A DNA stretch of 26,535 nucleotides from JBIOWF01 sp044868295 (GTDB lineage: Bacteria > Actinomycetota > Actinomycetes > Streptosporangiales > Streptosporangiaceae): assembly GCA_044868295.1 (NCBI GenBank), contig JBIOWF010000069.1, positions 1 to 26,535 on the forward strand, read 5' to 3'. Positions 6,681 through 16,119 of the stretch are shown in pieces. The translations under genes were made by a program, and so were the position numbers. Each line of letters opens with the position of its first letter. Positions within the stretch are counted from its first letter, which is position 1. Under the pieces are notes generated by a model. That model was not told the origin of the DNA and did not search any database. It saw only the letters and a program-made list of their open reading frames with translations.

Positions 6681-7775
6681 GTGCGAGGTGACGTCACCCC
6701 CTGTGGCACCCCCCAACGGGTAGCCGAGGGGAGTGCGCACATCTGCGTGGACGAGCTCCCGGACGGGGTCGTCATGGTGGACCATGAAGGCCTGGTGATG
6801 GTCGTCAACCGGGCGGCCGAGCGGCTGGCCGGGGTCAGCCGGCAGGCGGCGGTGGGCAGGCCCGTGAACGAGGTCCTCCCGTTACGTGACCACGAGGGCC
6901 GTGACTGGTGGAAGTGGCTCGACCCCCATGGCGGCCTGCGGACGCGGACCCGCCAGCCGGAGCGCCCGCTGCACCTGCCCGGTCACCAGGAGCTGCTGGT
7001 CTCGGCCAGTTTCGTCCGGGAACCCGAGCGCGGCGGCCCGGTGAGCCGCGTCGTGGTCACGCTGCGGGACGCGGCGGCCAGGGCCCGGGTGGAGCGCAGC
7101 CGCGCCGACCTCGTCTCCACCGTCGCCCACGAGCTCAGATCCCCGCTGACGAGCGTGAAGGGCTTCACCGCGACCCTCATCGCCAAGTGGGAGCGACTGA
7201 CCGACGCGCAGAAGCTGGTCATGCTGCAGACGGTCAATTCCGACGCCGATCGGGTCACCCGGCTGATCACCGAGCTGCTCGACGTCTCGCGCATCGAGTC
7301 GGGGCGCATGGAGGTCCACCGCCAGATCGTGGACATCCCGGCGCGGGTCCGCCGGATCATCGCCGGGCGGGTGGCCGCGGGGGAGCGGGAGGACCGGTTC
7401 CTGCTGGAGATCCGCGGCGAGCTGCCGGAGACCTGGCTCGACCAGGACAAGATCGACCAGATCCTGAGCAACCTGCTGGAAAACGGGGTGCGTCACGGAC
7501 GCGGTACGGTGACCATAGTCGTGGAGCCCATCGAGTGGGGAGTGGCCGTGTCCGTGCGTGACCAGGGTGAGGGTGTCGCACCCGAGCTGGTCTCGCGCGT
7601 CTTCCGGCAGTTCTGGCGCGGCAACGGCCGCCGCCGCGGCGGCACCGGGCTCGGCCTGTTCATCGTCAAGGGCCTGGTCGAGGCGCACGGCGGCACGATC
7701 AGCGTGCAGCGCGCCCCGGGCGGCGGCGCCGAGTTTCGATTTACCGTGCCCACCGGCACTCCTGATTTCGCCTGA
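6681..7775 (+). CDS. Soluble PAS-domain sensor histidine kinase (orphan)
   Basis: This 364-residue kinase has no membrane segment. A PAS domain spans about residues 20-130 (ELPDGVVMVDHEGLVMVVN at its start). The dimerisation/phosphoacceptor helix carries H150 in STVAHELRSPLTSVKGF. The ATPase domain has the N-box ILSNLLENGVRHG (N264, N268), G1 DQGEGV and G2 GGTGLGL (320-326). It should autophosphorylate on H150 in response to an intracellular signal and pass the phosphate to a response regulator. No response regulator is encoded nearby. GTG 6681 is chosen because GAGGAGG lies seven bases upstream; the frame is open much further but overlaps the previous gene. A cytosolic kinase between an rRNA methyltransferase and pheS recurs in actinomycetes, which hints at a translation-linked signal. 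Confidence 0.88.
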   Translation: MRGDVTPCGTPQRVAEGSAHICVDELPDGVVMVDHEGLVMVVNRAAERLAGVSRQAAVGRPVNEVLPLRDHEGRDWWKWLDPHGGLRTRTRQPERPLHLPGHQELLVSASFVREPERGGPVSRVVVTLRDAAARARVERSRADLVSTVAHELRSPLTSVKGFTATLIAKWERLTDAQKLVMLQTVNSDADRVTRLITELLDVSRIESGRMEVHRQIVDIPARVRRIIAGRVAAGEREDRFLLEIRGELPETWLDQDKIDQILSNLLENGVRHGRGTVTIVVEPIEWGVAVSVRDQGEGVAPELVSRVFRQFWRGNGRRRGGTGLGLFIVKGLVEAHGGTISVQRAPGGGAEFRFTVPTGTPDFA

Positions 7776-7799
7776 TCTCAGACCGGTGGGCCACGCCAC

Positions 7800-7805
7800 T
7801 AGACT
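7800..7805 (+). promoter_or_regulatory. Possible -10 element of pheST
   Basis: TAGACT fits the actinobacterial TANNNT -10 pattern and would give a leader of about 30 nt before the TTG start of pheS. No convincing -35 is present at the correct distance, so transcription from the upstream kinase gene could also serve pheST. Confidence 0.35.
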
Positions 7806-7840
7806 CATGCACGCTCAAGCCCTGAACACGGAGCTTTCTC

Positions 7841-8940
<1,100 letters not shown>

Positions 8941-8941
<1 letters not shown>

Positions 8942-11535
8942 TGAAGGTCCCGCTTTCATGGCTGCGGGAGTTCGTCGATCTCCCCCCGGTCACGGCGCAC
9001 GAGGTGGCCGACAGGCTCACCGCCGCCGGTCTCAAGCTCGAGTCGATCTCGTCGTACGGCCACGAGATCAAGAACGTGGTCGTCGGTCAGGTCCTCGAGA
9101 TCGAGGAGCTCACCGAGTTCAAGAAGCCCATCCGGCACTGCCGGGTCGAGGTGGGGGAGGCCGCGCCGCGTGAGATCGTGTGCGGCGCCGTCAACTTCGC
9201 CGTGGGCGACGTGGTGCCGGTGGCGCTGCCCGGCGCGGTCCTGCCCGGAGCCAATCCCGGCGAGCACTGGGAGATCGGCTCCAGGAAGACCTACGGCCGG
9301 TTGTCCGACGGCATGATCTGCTCGGAGGCCGAGCTCGGCATCGCCGAGTCCAGCAGTGTCAATTCCTCCCACCACCCCACACACGGCATCCTCGTGCTGC
9401 CGCCCGACACCCCGATCGGCGCGGACGTGGTCGAGCTGCTGGGCCTGCGCGACGACGTGCTCGAGCTGGAGATCACGCCGGACTGTGGCTACGCGCTGTC
9501 GATCCGGGGGGTCGCCCGGGAGGCGGCCACGGCGTTCGGCGTGCCGTTCCGCGATCCCGCCGACGCGGAGCGGCCCGTCGCGGCGGGCACGTCGTGGCCC
9601 GCGTCGATCGCCGACCCGACCGCCTGCGACCGGTTCGTGCTGCGCTCCGTATCCGGCTTCGACCTCGCCGCCGAGAGCCCGCTCTGGATGCGCGTACGGC
9701 TCACGCGCGCCGGGATGCGGCCCGTCTCGCTGGCCGTCGACGTCACCAACTACGTGATGCTGGAGCTCGGCCAGCCGCTGCACGCCTTCGACCGCTCCCG
9801 CCTGTCCGGCGAGATCGTCGTACGGCGGGCGCTTCCCGGGGAGACCCTGGAGACGCTCGACCATGTCACGCGCAAGCTGCATGACGAGGACATCCTGATC
9901 ACCGATGACTCGGGGCCGATCTCGATGGCCGGCACGATGGGGGGGCTGCACACCGAGATCTCCGGTGCGTCCACCGACATAGTGATCGAGGCGGCGCACT
10001 TCTCCGCCACCGGCATCGCGCGCGAGTCGCGCCGCCACAACCTGGTCAGCGAGGCGTCCAAGCGGTTCGAGCGGGGCGTCGACCGCGAGCTGCCCCTGGC
10101 CGCGTCCTGGCGTGCGGTTCAGCTCCTGGTCGAGCTGGGCGGCGGCACGGCCGATCCCGGCGTGACACACGCGCAGATCGATGTCGCACCGGTCACGATC
10201 ACCATCCCGGCAGATCACCCCGACCGCGTCGCGGGCGTGCCGTACGGGCGGGAGACCGTGATCCAGCGGCTGGAGCAGGTCGGCTGCGTGGTCGTCGAGG
10301 GCGCTGTCGCGGCCTCCGATGGTGGTCACGGCGTGGCGGCGACCGGTGTGGTGTCCACGGGCGATCTGCACGAGAAGCTCGCCGTCCAGGGCGACGACCT
10401 GATCACCGTCACTCCGCCGTCGTGGCGGCCGGATCTCACCGACCCGAACGACCTGGCCGAAGAGGTCATCCGGCTCGAAGGCTACGAGCGGCTGCCGTCC
10501 GTGCTGCCCGCCGCTCCGGCCGGAGCGGGGCTGACCGAGGTGCAGCGGCTGCGCCGCCGGGTCGGCCGGGCTCTCGCCCTGTCGGGCTACGTCGAGGTGC
10601 TGTCTTACCCGTTCATCGGCGCTCGTGATCTGGACAACCTGCAGCTTGCGGCGGATGACGCGCGCAGGCGGGTCACCCGGCTGGTGAACCCGCTCAGCGA
10701 GGACGAGCCGTTCATGCGGACGACGCTGCTGCCCGGCCTGCTGAAGACGCTGGTCCGCAACGTGGGGCGGGGCGCGAGCGACGTCGCGCTGTTCGAGACC
10801 GGGCTGGTCTACCGGCCCCGGCCGGCTGCCCCGGCGAAGGCGCCCATCCTCGCGGTCGACCGGAGGCCGACCGAGGAGGAACTCGGGCGGATCGAGGCCG
10901 CGCTGCCCGAGCAGCCGGTGCGCGTCGGGGTCGTCCTGGCCGGTGAGTTCGAGCGATCCGGATGGTGGGGCAAGGGGCGCCAGGCCTCGTGGTCGGACGC
11001 CATCGAGGCGGCCCGCACGATCGCCCGGCAGGCCGGAGTGGAGCTCGGCATCCGCGCCGACCAGCACGAGCCGTGGCATCCGGGCCGGTGCGCCGCCCTG
11101 TACGCGGGGGACACGCTCGTCGGCCACGCCGGTGAGCTCCACCCGCGCGTCGTCGAGGCGTACGGGTTGCCGCCGCGGGCGGCCGCCATGGAGCTGGAGC
11201 TGTCGGGCATCACGCCTTCGGGGCCCGTCGAGACGCCCGCCGTCTCGGCCTATCCCGTCGCGACGCAGGATGTGGCGCTGATCGTGCCGGCGTCCGTGCC
11301 GGTCGCCGCCGTGGAGGCCGCGCTGCGCGAGGGCGCGGGCGAGCTGCTGGAGTCGATCAGGCTGTTCGACGTCTACACGGGTGAGCAGGCGGGCGCGGGC
11401 AACAGGTCCCTGGCCTACACGCTGCGCTTCCGTGCGGCGGACCGGACGCTCACGGTCGAGGAGACGACCGCGGCGCGCGACGCGGCCGTGGCCCTCGCCC
11501 AGGAGCGGACCGGAGCCCAGCTCCGCGGGGCCTGA
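8941..11535 (+). CDS. pheT: Phenylalanyl-tRNA synthetase beta subunit
   Basis: This 864-residue subunit pairs with PheS and edits mischarged Tyr-tRNA-Phe. Domains in order are the N-terminal MKVPLSWLREFV segment, a tRNA-binding OB fold (about 40-150), the B3/B4 editing domain (about 205-390), B5 (about 400-490), a catalytic-like core, and the C-terminal ferredoxin-like anticodon-binding domain (about 765-864). GGAGGT at 8932-8937 inside the end of pheS is the ribosome-binding site, and the genes overlap by one base. Within B5, residues of about 455-482 form a Gly/Ala/Val-rich insert before the conserved TVTPPSWRPDL. That segment looks non-core. The hairpin at 11565-11601 probably ends this operon. 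Confidence 0.96.
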
Positions 11536-11564
11536 GCTCCTCGATCTGGAAGCGGATCGCCGGA

Positions 11565-11601
11565 GGGAACACCGGCAACCAGCCCGGCCGCCGGTGTTCC
11601 C
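11565..11601 (+). terminator. Terminator-like hairpin after pheT
   Basis: GGGAACACCGGC (11565-11576) and GCCGGTGTTCCC (11590-11601) are a perfect 12-bp inverted repeat with a 13-base loop, 30 bases after the pheT stop. No T-run follows. Confidence 0.7.
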
Positions 11602-11607
11602 CGGCCG

Positions 11608-11691
11608 TCGGGTCGGCTGGTCGCCGGATTCCACGGCCGCTCCGGCGACGGGCTGAACAACGGCGGCGTCATCCACACCAAGCGCTGGCCG
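11608..11691 (+). pseudogene. Short peptide resembling a jacalin-like lectin domain (possible relic)
   Basis: Reading from 11608 in the same phase as pheT, after its stop, gives SGRLVAGFHGRSGDGLNNGG and then VIHTKRW. The core GFHGRSGD with a following G-V-I strongly resembles the first strand pair of jacalin-like beta-prism lectins. There is no start codon or complete domain: upstream residues are low-complexity and downstream residues run into antisense of the Uma2 gene. It could be a leftover of a deleted lectin gene or coincidence. Confidence 0.3.
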
Positions 11692-11710
11692 TCCCCCGAC
11701 GTCCTGTTAC

Positions 11711-11732
11711 GGCTCCCGCATGGGCGGGAGCC
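11711..11732. terminator. Hairpin between convergent pheT and Uma2 genes
   Basis: GGCTCCCGC (11711-11719) and GCGGGAGCC (11724-11732) form a perfect 9-bp stem with a four-base loop. It lies 21 bases beyond the stop of the minus-strand Uma2 gene and could terminate transcription from either side. Confidence 0.6.
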
Positions 11733-11753
11733 TTACAGCACCGACGCCGAATC

Positions 11754-12362
11754 TCAGAGCCGGTCGATCTCGGTGAGGTCGATGTCGATCTCGAAGGGGA
11801 GAGAGATCTTGAGACGGTCGTGATAGATGCCGATGAGGGCGTAGCTCTTCGAGGCGGGGTCGAGTTCGTAGACGTACACGGTCGGCCGCCCGGCCTGGTT
11901 CTCCACCCGCCAGAAGTGTGGCAACCCCGCCTCGGCATAGAGAAGCGGCTTGCGCTTACGGTCGCGCTCCTCCGATTCCGGCGAGACGACCTCGATCGCG
12001 AGCACCACGTCCGCCGCCTGATAGGCCGTCTGGTCCGGACCTTGCTCGGCCTCCGCATGGATGACACTCACATCCGGCTCAGGACGCTGGCGCAGTCCCA
12101 AGATGATGCTCATCTCGCGGCGCACCCGTAGATGGGCGGGAAGCGCTCGCCGTAGTCCGTCAGTGAGGAGATCGACGGCCCGCATGTGGAAGGAGGCTTG
12201 GGGGCTCACGAAGACCAAGCTTCCATCAATCAACTCTGTGTGCGCAGGCAAATCCGGAATGTGATCGAGATCGGCCGCACTAAAGCCCTCGGGGGGCGGA
12301 AACGCCCAATCGGGGAGTCGCGGCGAGTCGCACATCACTTTGCTCCGCACCTCAACTTTCAT
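11754..12362 (-). CDS. Uma2-family (DUF820) endonuclease-like protein
   Basis: This 202-residue protein has the Uma2 fold, a PD-(D/E)xK nuclease relative common in actinobacteria and cyanobacteria. Recognisable parts are TELIDGSLVFVSP (about 42-54), PEPDVSVI with D97, and LAIEVVSPESEERDRKRKP with E124 and Lys136/138. The C-terminal LPHFWRVE resembles the usual YWxV strand. The nuclease-like residues are present, but biological roles for the family are poorly defined; many copies sit alone, as here. ATG 12362 is used, with a -10-like element spaced for leaderless transcription. The Met at codon 10 (12335), preceded by GGAG, is an alternative. It is not obviously linked to its neighbours. Confidence 0.85.
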   Translation of the reverse strand: MKVEVRSKVMCDSPRLPDWAFPPPEGFSAADLDHIPDLPAHTELIDGSLVFVSPQASFHMRAVDLLTDGLRRALPAHLRVRREMSIILGLRQRPEPDVSVIHAEAEQGPDQTAYQAADVVLAIEVVSPESEERDRKRKPLLYAEAGLPHFWRVENQAGRPTVYVYELDPASKSYALIGIYHDRLKISLPFEIDIDLTEIDRL

Positions 12363-12368
12363 GTGCTC

Positions 12369-12374
12369 ACCGTA
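12369..12374 (-). promoter_or_regulatory. -10 element suggesting leaderless transcription of the Uma2 gene
   Basis: On the minus strand TACGGT ends six bases before the ATG at 12362. That spacing would put the transcription start on the A of the start codon. Leaderless mRNAs are frequent in actinobacteria. No clear -35 was found. Confidence 0.4.
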
Positions 12375-12455
12375 GCAACGCCGCGTATCTCGCCGCGTCC
12401 AACCTGGAAGATTCCCTTCAAGCGGACACTCAACGCGCCTCGAAGACCATCAGGC

Positions 12456-13763
12456 TCAGGCGGCGGTGGGCTCTTCGGCGCGGCGAGCGCGCTCGGCGAG
12501 CGCGTATTCGTCGGTGCGGGCGTCGTAGCCGCGGAACTTGGGCAGGACCGCGGCCATCAGCGCCACCGCGCCCATGCAGAGCAGGCCGCCCGCGCCGAGC
12601 GAGAAGCGGGTGCCGCCCCAATGGGCCATGAAGCCGGCGCGGGTGTCTCCCAGCATCGGCCCGGTCGAGTAGGACAGCAGCTCGATGCCGGCCAGGCGGC
12701 CGCGGTACTCGTCGGGAATGGTCTGGTTCCAGATCGTGCCGCGGAACAGCCCGCTGACCATGTCGGCGCCGCCCGCGATGGCCAGGAACACGAAGACCAG
12801 CCAGATGTTCGGCATCAGGGCGGCGATCGCGACGGCGACGCCCCACAGGGCCGCGGAGACGATCACGGCGAGGCCGTGGCGGTGGACGTGGCGGGTCCAG
12901 CCCGAGGTCAGCGAGGCGATCACTGAGCCGACGCCCCCGGCGGCGTAGAGGAGGCCCAGTGCCTTGGGCGCGCCGAGATCGTCGGCGAGGAACGGGAACA
13001 GCGCGTTCGAGCTGGCGAACGCCATCGCCGCGATGTCGACGAGGTAGGTGCCCATCAGATCCGGTCGCCTGAGGGCGTAGCGGACGCCCTCGGCCAGCGA
13101 GCGCAGCGACGCCGGTGTCGCCTCCTGTGACCTCGCCACGGACCGCACTCTGACCAGCAGGACGAGCGAGATCAGGAACGAGACGATGTCGACGCCGTAC
13201 GTCACGGCGAGACCGAACGACGTGACCACGAGGCCGCCGACGGCGGGCCCGACGATCACGGCGCCGTTGCGCACCAGGCCCTGCAGCGCGAACGCGGCCG
13301 TCATCTGGTCGAGCTTGAGCACCCGGTTGACGATCGCCTGCTCGCTCGGCCCCCGGACGCTGGAGAGCCCGGCGGCCAGGGCGCCCGCCACGTAGAGCAC
13401 CCAGACCTGCGGATTCGGCAGCATCGCGTTGACCAGCAGCAGGATCGAGGCGAAGCAGAGCCCGATCTCCGAGAAGATGACGATCTTTCGCCGGTCGAGC
13501 GCGTCCGCGATGGCTCCGCCCCACAGGCCGCACACCACCATCGGCACGAACTCCGCGAGGCTGACCAGGCCCACCGCGACGTACGAGCCGGTGAGCTGCT
13601 TCATCTGGTACGGCACGGCCACCATGGTGACGGCGGTGCCGAGCAGGGTGATCAGGCCGGAGCCGAGCAGCAGGCGGAAGTCGCGTGAGTCGCGCAGCGG
13701 GCTCAGGTCGAGCCGCAGGCGGCGGGCCAGGGCCCGGAACGATCGATCGGAACTTTCTGCCAC
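12456..13763 (-). CDS. MFS efflux transporter, DHA3/EntS-like
   Basis: This 435-residue membrane protein has the 12-helix major facilitator pattern. The first helix begins near residue 32 (LLLGSGLITLLGTAVTMVAV). The loop 2-3 signature GLWGGAIADALDRRK is clear, and a basic cytoplasmic loop falls near the middle. Families of this type (EntS, macrolide MefA-like) export siderophores or drugs using the proton gradient. The substrate here is unknown. The start is GTG at 13763; no strong ribosome-binding site precedes it. The C-terminal tail is charged and cytoplasmic. No regulator is adjacent; a relic IS element lies directly upstream. The long minus-strand frame that overlaps it in another phase is a shadow. 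Confidence 0.9.
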   Translation of the reverse strand: MAESSDRSFRALARRLRLDLSPLRDSRDFRLLLGSGLITLLGTAVTMVAVPYQMKQLTGSYVAVGLVSLAEFVPMVVCGLWGGAIADALDRRKIVIFSEIGLCFASILLLVNAMLPNPQVWVLYVAGALAAGLSSVRGPSEQAIVNRVLKLDQMTAAFALQGLVRNGAVIVGPAVGGLVVTSFGLAVTYGVDIVSFLISLVLLVRVRSVARSQEATPASLRSLAEGVRYALRRPDLMGTYLVDIAAMAFASSNALFPFLADDLGAPKALGLLYAAGGVGSVIASLTSGWTRHVHRHGLAVIVSAALWGVAVAIAALMPNIWLVFVFLAIAGGADMVSGLFRGTIWNQTIPDEYRGRLAGIELLSYSTGPMLGDTRAGFMAHWGGTRFSLGAGGLLCMGAVALMAAVLPKFRGYDARTDEYALAERARRAEEPTAA

Positions 13764-13846
13764 GAAGCGCTATATTGGCCGGTTCTCTGATCGCCGGGCA
13801 AACGATTATCACGTCGTGAGACGCGCGCCCGGATGGGGCGTCCAGG

Positions 13847-13874
13847 TGTGATGTCTCATGAGGTCGGTTCCACG
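13847..13874 (+). repeat. Left terminal inverted repeat of the relic element
   Basis: The repeat begins TGTGATGTCTCATGA and continues to GGTTCCACG. Aligned inward with the right repeat it shares TGTG, GTCTCATGA, GGTTCC and CG, 22 of 28 positions without gaps. Confidence 0.65.
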
Positions 13875-13933
13875 AGATTTTCGATCGTGAGCTGCTGCGG
13901 GTAGTTGTCGAGCGGTTCGGGCGGATGCTCGAA

Positions 13934-14052
13934 TTGGCCAGGCAGTGGCGCGATAGTCCGGCCTCGGCAGCAACGTGCGCGATCGGCCGGCCAGCGTCGA
14001 TCCGCAGGCACAACCGCAGACGTCCCTCGGGGGTCAGCGGTGCGTTCCGGTG
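13934..14052 (-). pseudogene. IS481-family transposase, N-terminal fragment
   Basis: The minus-strand reading is HRNAPLTPEGRLRLCLRIDA followed by GRPIAHVAAEAGLSRHCLAN. This is the helix-turn-helix N-terminus of IS481-family transposases. The expected continuation (a KWYxRW segment, then the DDE catalytic domain) is absent; sequence identity to the family stops after CLA. No proper start codon remains. The fragment lies within the terminal repeats of the relic element. Confidence 0.8.
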
Positions 14053-14094
14053 CCCCCTGCTGTTGGCGCTCCTGACTCGGCACAGCGCGTGTTG

Positions 14095-14397
14095 TCAGGG
14101 TTCGCCACGGCCGAGTACCGGCATGAGGTGACCTTGCGGATCCACGGGACCGTTGAGCAGATCCGCGCCCACCTTCCCGCCAGCGTCGCGAGCCTGGAGG
14201 AGCACGCGCCCACGGCAGGCAAGGACCGGGCGACCGAGCGCTGGCTGCGCGTCGAACTACGGGCGGAGCGGCTCGACTGGTTGCCTCCGGCACTCGCCTC
14301 ACTCGACCGGCCGTTCGTCATCGAGCACCCCGATGAACTGCGCGACCTCGTCATCGCGCTCGCCGATCGCCTCGCGTCCTACGCCCGCCAAGCCTGA
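14095..14397 (+). pseudogene. WYL-domain transcriptional regulator, C-terminal (WCX) fragment
   Basis: The frame reads SGFATAEYRHEVTLRIHG at its start, then a region with ERLDWLPPALASLDRPF and HPDELRDLVIALADRL, ending at TGA. This is the C-terminal WCX domain of YafY/DeoR-like WYL regulators. The HTH and WYL parts are missing. The fragment is flanked by TGTCAGG (14093-14099) and CCTGACA (14393-14399), a 7-bp inverted repeat that includes its stop codon. It lies inside the terminal repeats of the relic IS481-type element, so it was either captured by it or left from an older local gene. Confidence 0.75.
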
Positions 14398-14400
14398 CAG

Positions 14401-14428
14401 CGAGGAACCAATGTCATGAGACGGCACA
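14401..14428 (-). repeat. Right terminal inverted repeat of the relic element
   Basis: Read inward on the minus strand it begins TGTGCCGTCTCATGA and runs to GGTTCCTCG. Its outer end lies one base from the TAG stop (14430-14432, minus strand) of the acyl-CoA synthetase gene, and this stop lies in the putative target duplication. Confidence 0.65.
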
Positions 14429-14429
14429 T

Positions 14430-16088
14430 CTAGGCGCCGAGGATCTGACGGCGGAGCCGGGTCTTGAGGATCTTGCCGCCCGGGTTGCGGGGGAGCTCCG
14501 TCTCGTGGAACCAGATCGTCGCCGGCACCTTGAAGGCGGCGATCCGGTCGCGCAGGAAGTCCTGCAAATCCTGCGCCGGCACGTCGAAGCCGGGCTTGAG
14601 CCGGACCACGGCGCCGACCTGCTCGCCCAGCTCGTCGTCCGGCACGCCGATCACGGCGGCGTCGTCGACGGCGGGATGCTCGAACAGGGCGGCCTCGACC
14701 TCCGCGCAGTAGACGTTCTCGCCGCCCCGGATGACCATGTCCTTGGCGCGGTCGACGATGTAGACGAAACCGTCGGAGTCCACCCGGGCGAGGTCGCCGG
14801 TGTGCAGCCAGCCGTTCACGAAGGTCTCGGCGGTGGCCTCCGGCCGGTTCCAGTAGCCCATGATGACGATCGGCCCGCGCAGGCACAGCTCGCCGACCTC
14901 TCCCACCGGCAGCTCGTCCCCCAGCGGATCACAGATCTTCGCGTCCACGACCGCCATCGGCAGGCCGATGCTCTCGGGCCTGGCGATGTAGTCCTTCCCA
15001 CTGTTGAAGATGGCCAGCGCGGTGGTCTCGGTCATGCCGTACCCGTTGGCGGGCACGCGGTCGGGCAGCAGCTCGTTGATCCGCTCCAGGAGCTTGGGCG
15101 GGGCGGGCGCGCCGCCGTACGAGATCCCGCGGAGGCTGGAGATGTCGTATGCGCCGAACGACGGGTGCGAGAGCAGCTGCCAGGCGTTGGTCGGCACGCC
15201 GCTCATGGCGGTGACCTTCTCGCGCTCGATCAGTCCGAGCGCCCGCTCGGGGTCCCACTTGTACATGAGCACCAGCCCGCCGCCCGTGAACATCGTGGGC
15301 ATGAGTACGGCGAAGCAGCCGGTGACGTGGAACAGGGGCACGGCCAGCAGGGTGATCCGCCGCTCGCCGGCGGAGGCCGAGGGGTCCCTGCCGGCGAGGG
15401 CGGCGGAACGCAGCAACGCGTACGCCACCGACATCGGCGCCTGCCCGAGGTTGCGGTGGCTGCCGAGAGCGCCCTTGGAGCGGCCGGTGGTGCCGGAGGT
15501 GTAGAAGATCGTCGCCGGGTCCTCCGGGCCGATCTCGACCGGTGGCAGGGTGACGTCGCCGCGCACCTCGCCGAGCACGTCGGTGAAGTGCCGCGCACCT
15601 TCGACGCCGGAGCCGCGGGCGACGATCGTCGGGATGCCGATGCTCGCGAGGCGCTCCGCGCGCTCGCCGTCGGCGATCAGCACCGTCGCGCCCGAGTCGG
15701 CCAAGCCGTATTCCAGCTCCGGCCGGGTCCACCACGCGTTGAGCGGCACGGCCATCGCCCCGACGGCCAGCGTCGCCGAGAACGAGACGATCCATTCGGG
15801 GTAGTTGCGCATCGCGATCGCGACCCGGTCGCCCTTCCGCACGCCGTAGTCGTCGACGAGCCGCCGGGCGAGCGTGGCCGCGAGACGGAAGTGTTCCTCA
15901 TAGGTGAGTTCTTCGTCCTCATAGACGACGAAGACCTTCTCCCCGTGGAATCGGCTCATCTCCAGCATGGCGCGGAACGTGGCGGGAGCGTGCTTCCACG
16001 CGCGGACCCCGTCGCCCAGCTCCTCCATCTCGAAGAGCTGGCCGGACGCCGTGAGCCGGGCTCGAACCTCGTCATGCGTGATCGCCAT
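14430..16088 (-). CDS. AMP-dependent acyl-CoA synthetase/ligase
   Basis: This 552-residue member of the adenylate-forming superfamily activates a carboxylic acid with ATP and joins it to CoA. The phosphate loop YTSGTTGRSKG is at 196-206. Further motifs are the NGYGMTETTA block, GWLHTGDLARVDSDGF, and the C-terminal catalytic Lys in GGKILK (K539). The overall form resembles long-chain or aromatic acyl-CoA ligases of actinobacteria; substrate cannot be fixed from sequence. AGGAGAG lies about six bases before ATG 16088. Its promoter contains a TetR-type palindrome, described separately, which fits fatty-acid or aromatic-acid catabolic control. It is transcribed away from argC. The gene ends exactly at the border of the relic IS481 element. 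Confidence 0.92.
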   Translation of the reverse strand: MAITHDEVRARLTASGQLFEMEELGDGVRAWKHAPATFRAMLEMSRFHGEKVFVVYEDEELTYEEHFRLAATLARRLVDDYGVRKGDRVAIAMRNYPEWIVSFSATLAVGAMAVPLNAWWTRPELEYGLADSGATVLIADGERAERLASIGIPTIVARGSGVEGARHFTDVLGEVRGDVTLPPVEIGPEDPATIFYTSGTTGRSKGALGSHRNLGQAPMSVAYALLRSAALAGRDPSASAGERRITLLAVPLFHVTGCFAVLMPTMFTGGGLVLMYKWDPERALGLIEREKVTAMSGVPTNAWQLLSHPSFGAYDISSLRGISYGGAPAPPKLLERINELLPDRVPANGYGMTETTALAIFNSGKDYIARPESIGLPMAVVDAKICDPLGDELPVGEVGELCLRGPIVIMGYWNRPEATAETFVNGWLHTGDLARVDSDGFVYIVDRAKDMVIRGGENVYCAEVEAALFEHPAVDDAAVIGVPDDELGEQVGAVVRLKPGFDVPAQDLQDFLRDRIAAFKVPATIWFHETELPRNPGGKILKTRLRRQILGA

Positions 16089-16119
16089 GCTGCCGCTCTC
16101 CTAATGCACTGGGAATGTC

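Larger units (their letters stand above)
13847..14428. mobile_element. Relic IS481-type element carrying a WYL-regulator fragment
   Basis: The 582-bp segment is bounded by 28-bp terminal inverted repeats (13847-13874 and 14401-14428) matching at 22 positions, both starting TGTG. The flanks are TCCAGG (13841-13846) and TCTAGG (14429-14434), a 6-bp near-duplication. IS481 is known to duplicate 6-bp NCTAGN targets, and TCTAGG fits. Inside are the N-terminal part of an IS481 transposase on the minus strand and, between it and the right end, the C-terminal domain of a WYL regulator on the plus strand. The minus-strand frame reading EHPPEPLDNYPQQLTIENLV up to a TGA in the left repeat may be the transposase C-terminus. 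The middle of the transposase is missing, so the element cannot move by itself. It abuts the stop codon of the acyl-CoA synthetase gene. Confidence 0.65.

Noticed and set aside
8956..11676. 906-codon open frame on the minus strand over pheT
   Set aside because: Exact antisense of pheT with no recognisable domain and shadow-type composition.
12430..14013. 527-codon minus-strand ORF as one gene
   Set aside because: It joins the IS481 fragment by chance to an out-of-phase reading of the MFS transporter gene; only the first 25 or so codons are meaningful.
13856..14302. 148-codon minus-strand ORF as a hypothetical protein
   Set aside because: It runs antisense to the WYL fragment and out of phase with the IS481 fragment. 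Only its last 25 codons may have been coding, as a transposase end.
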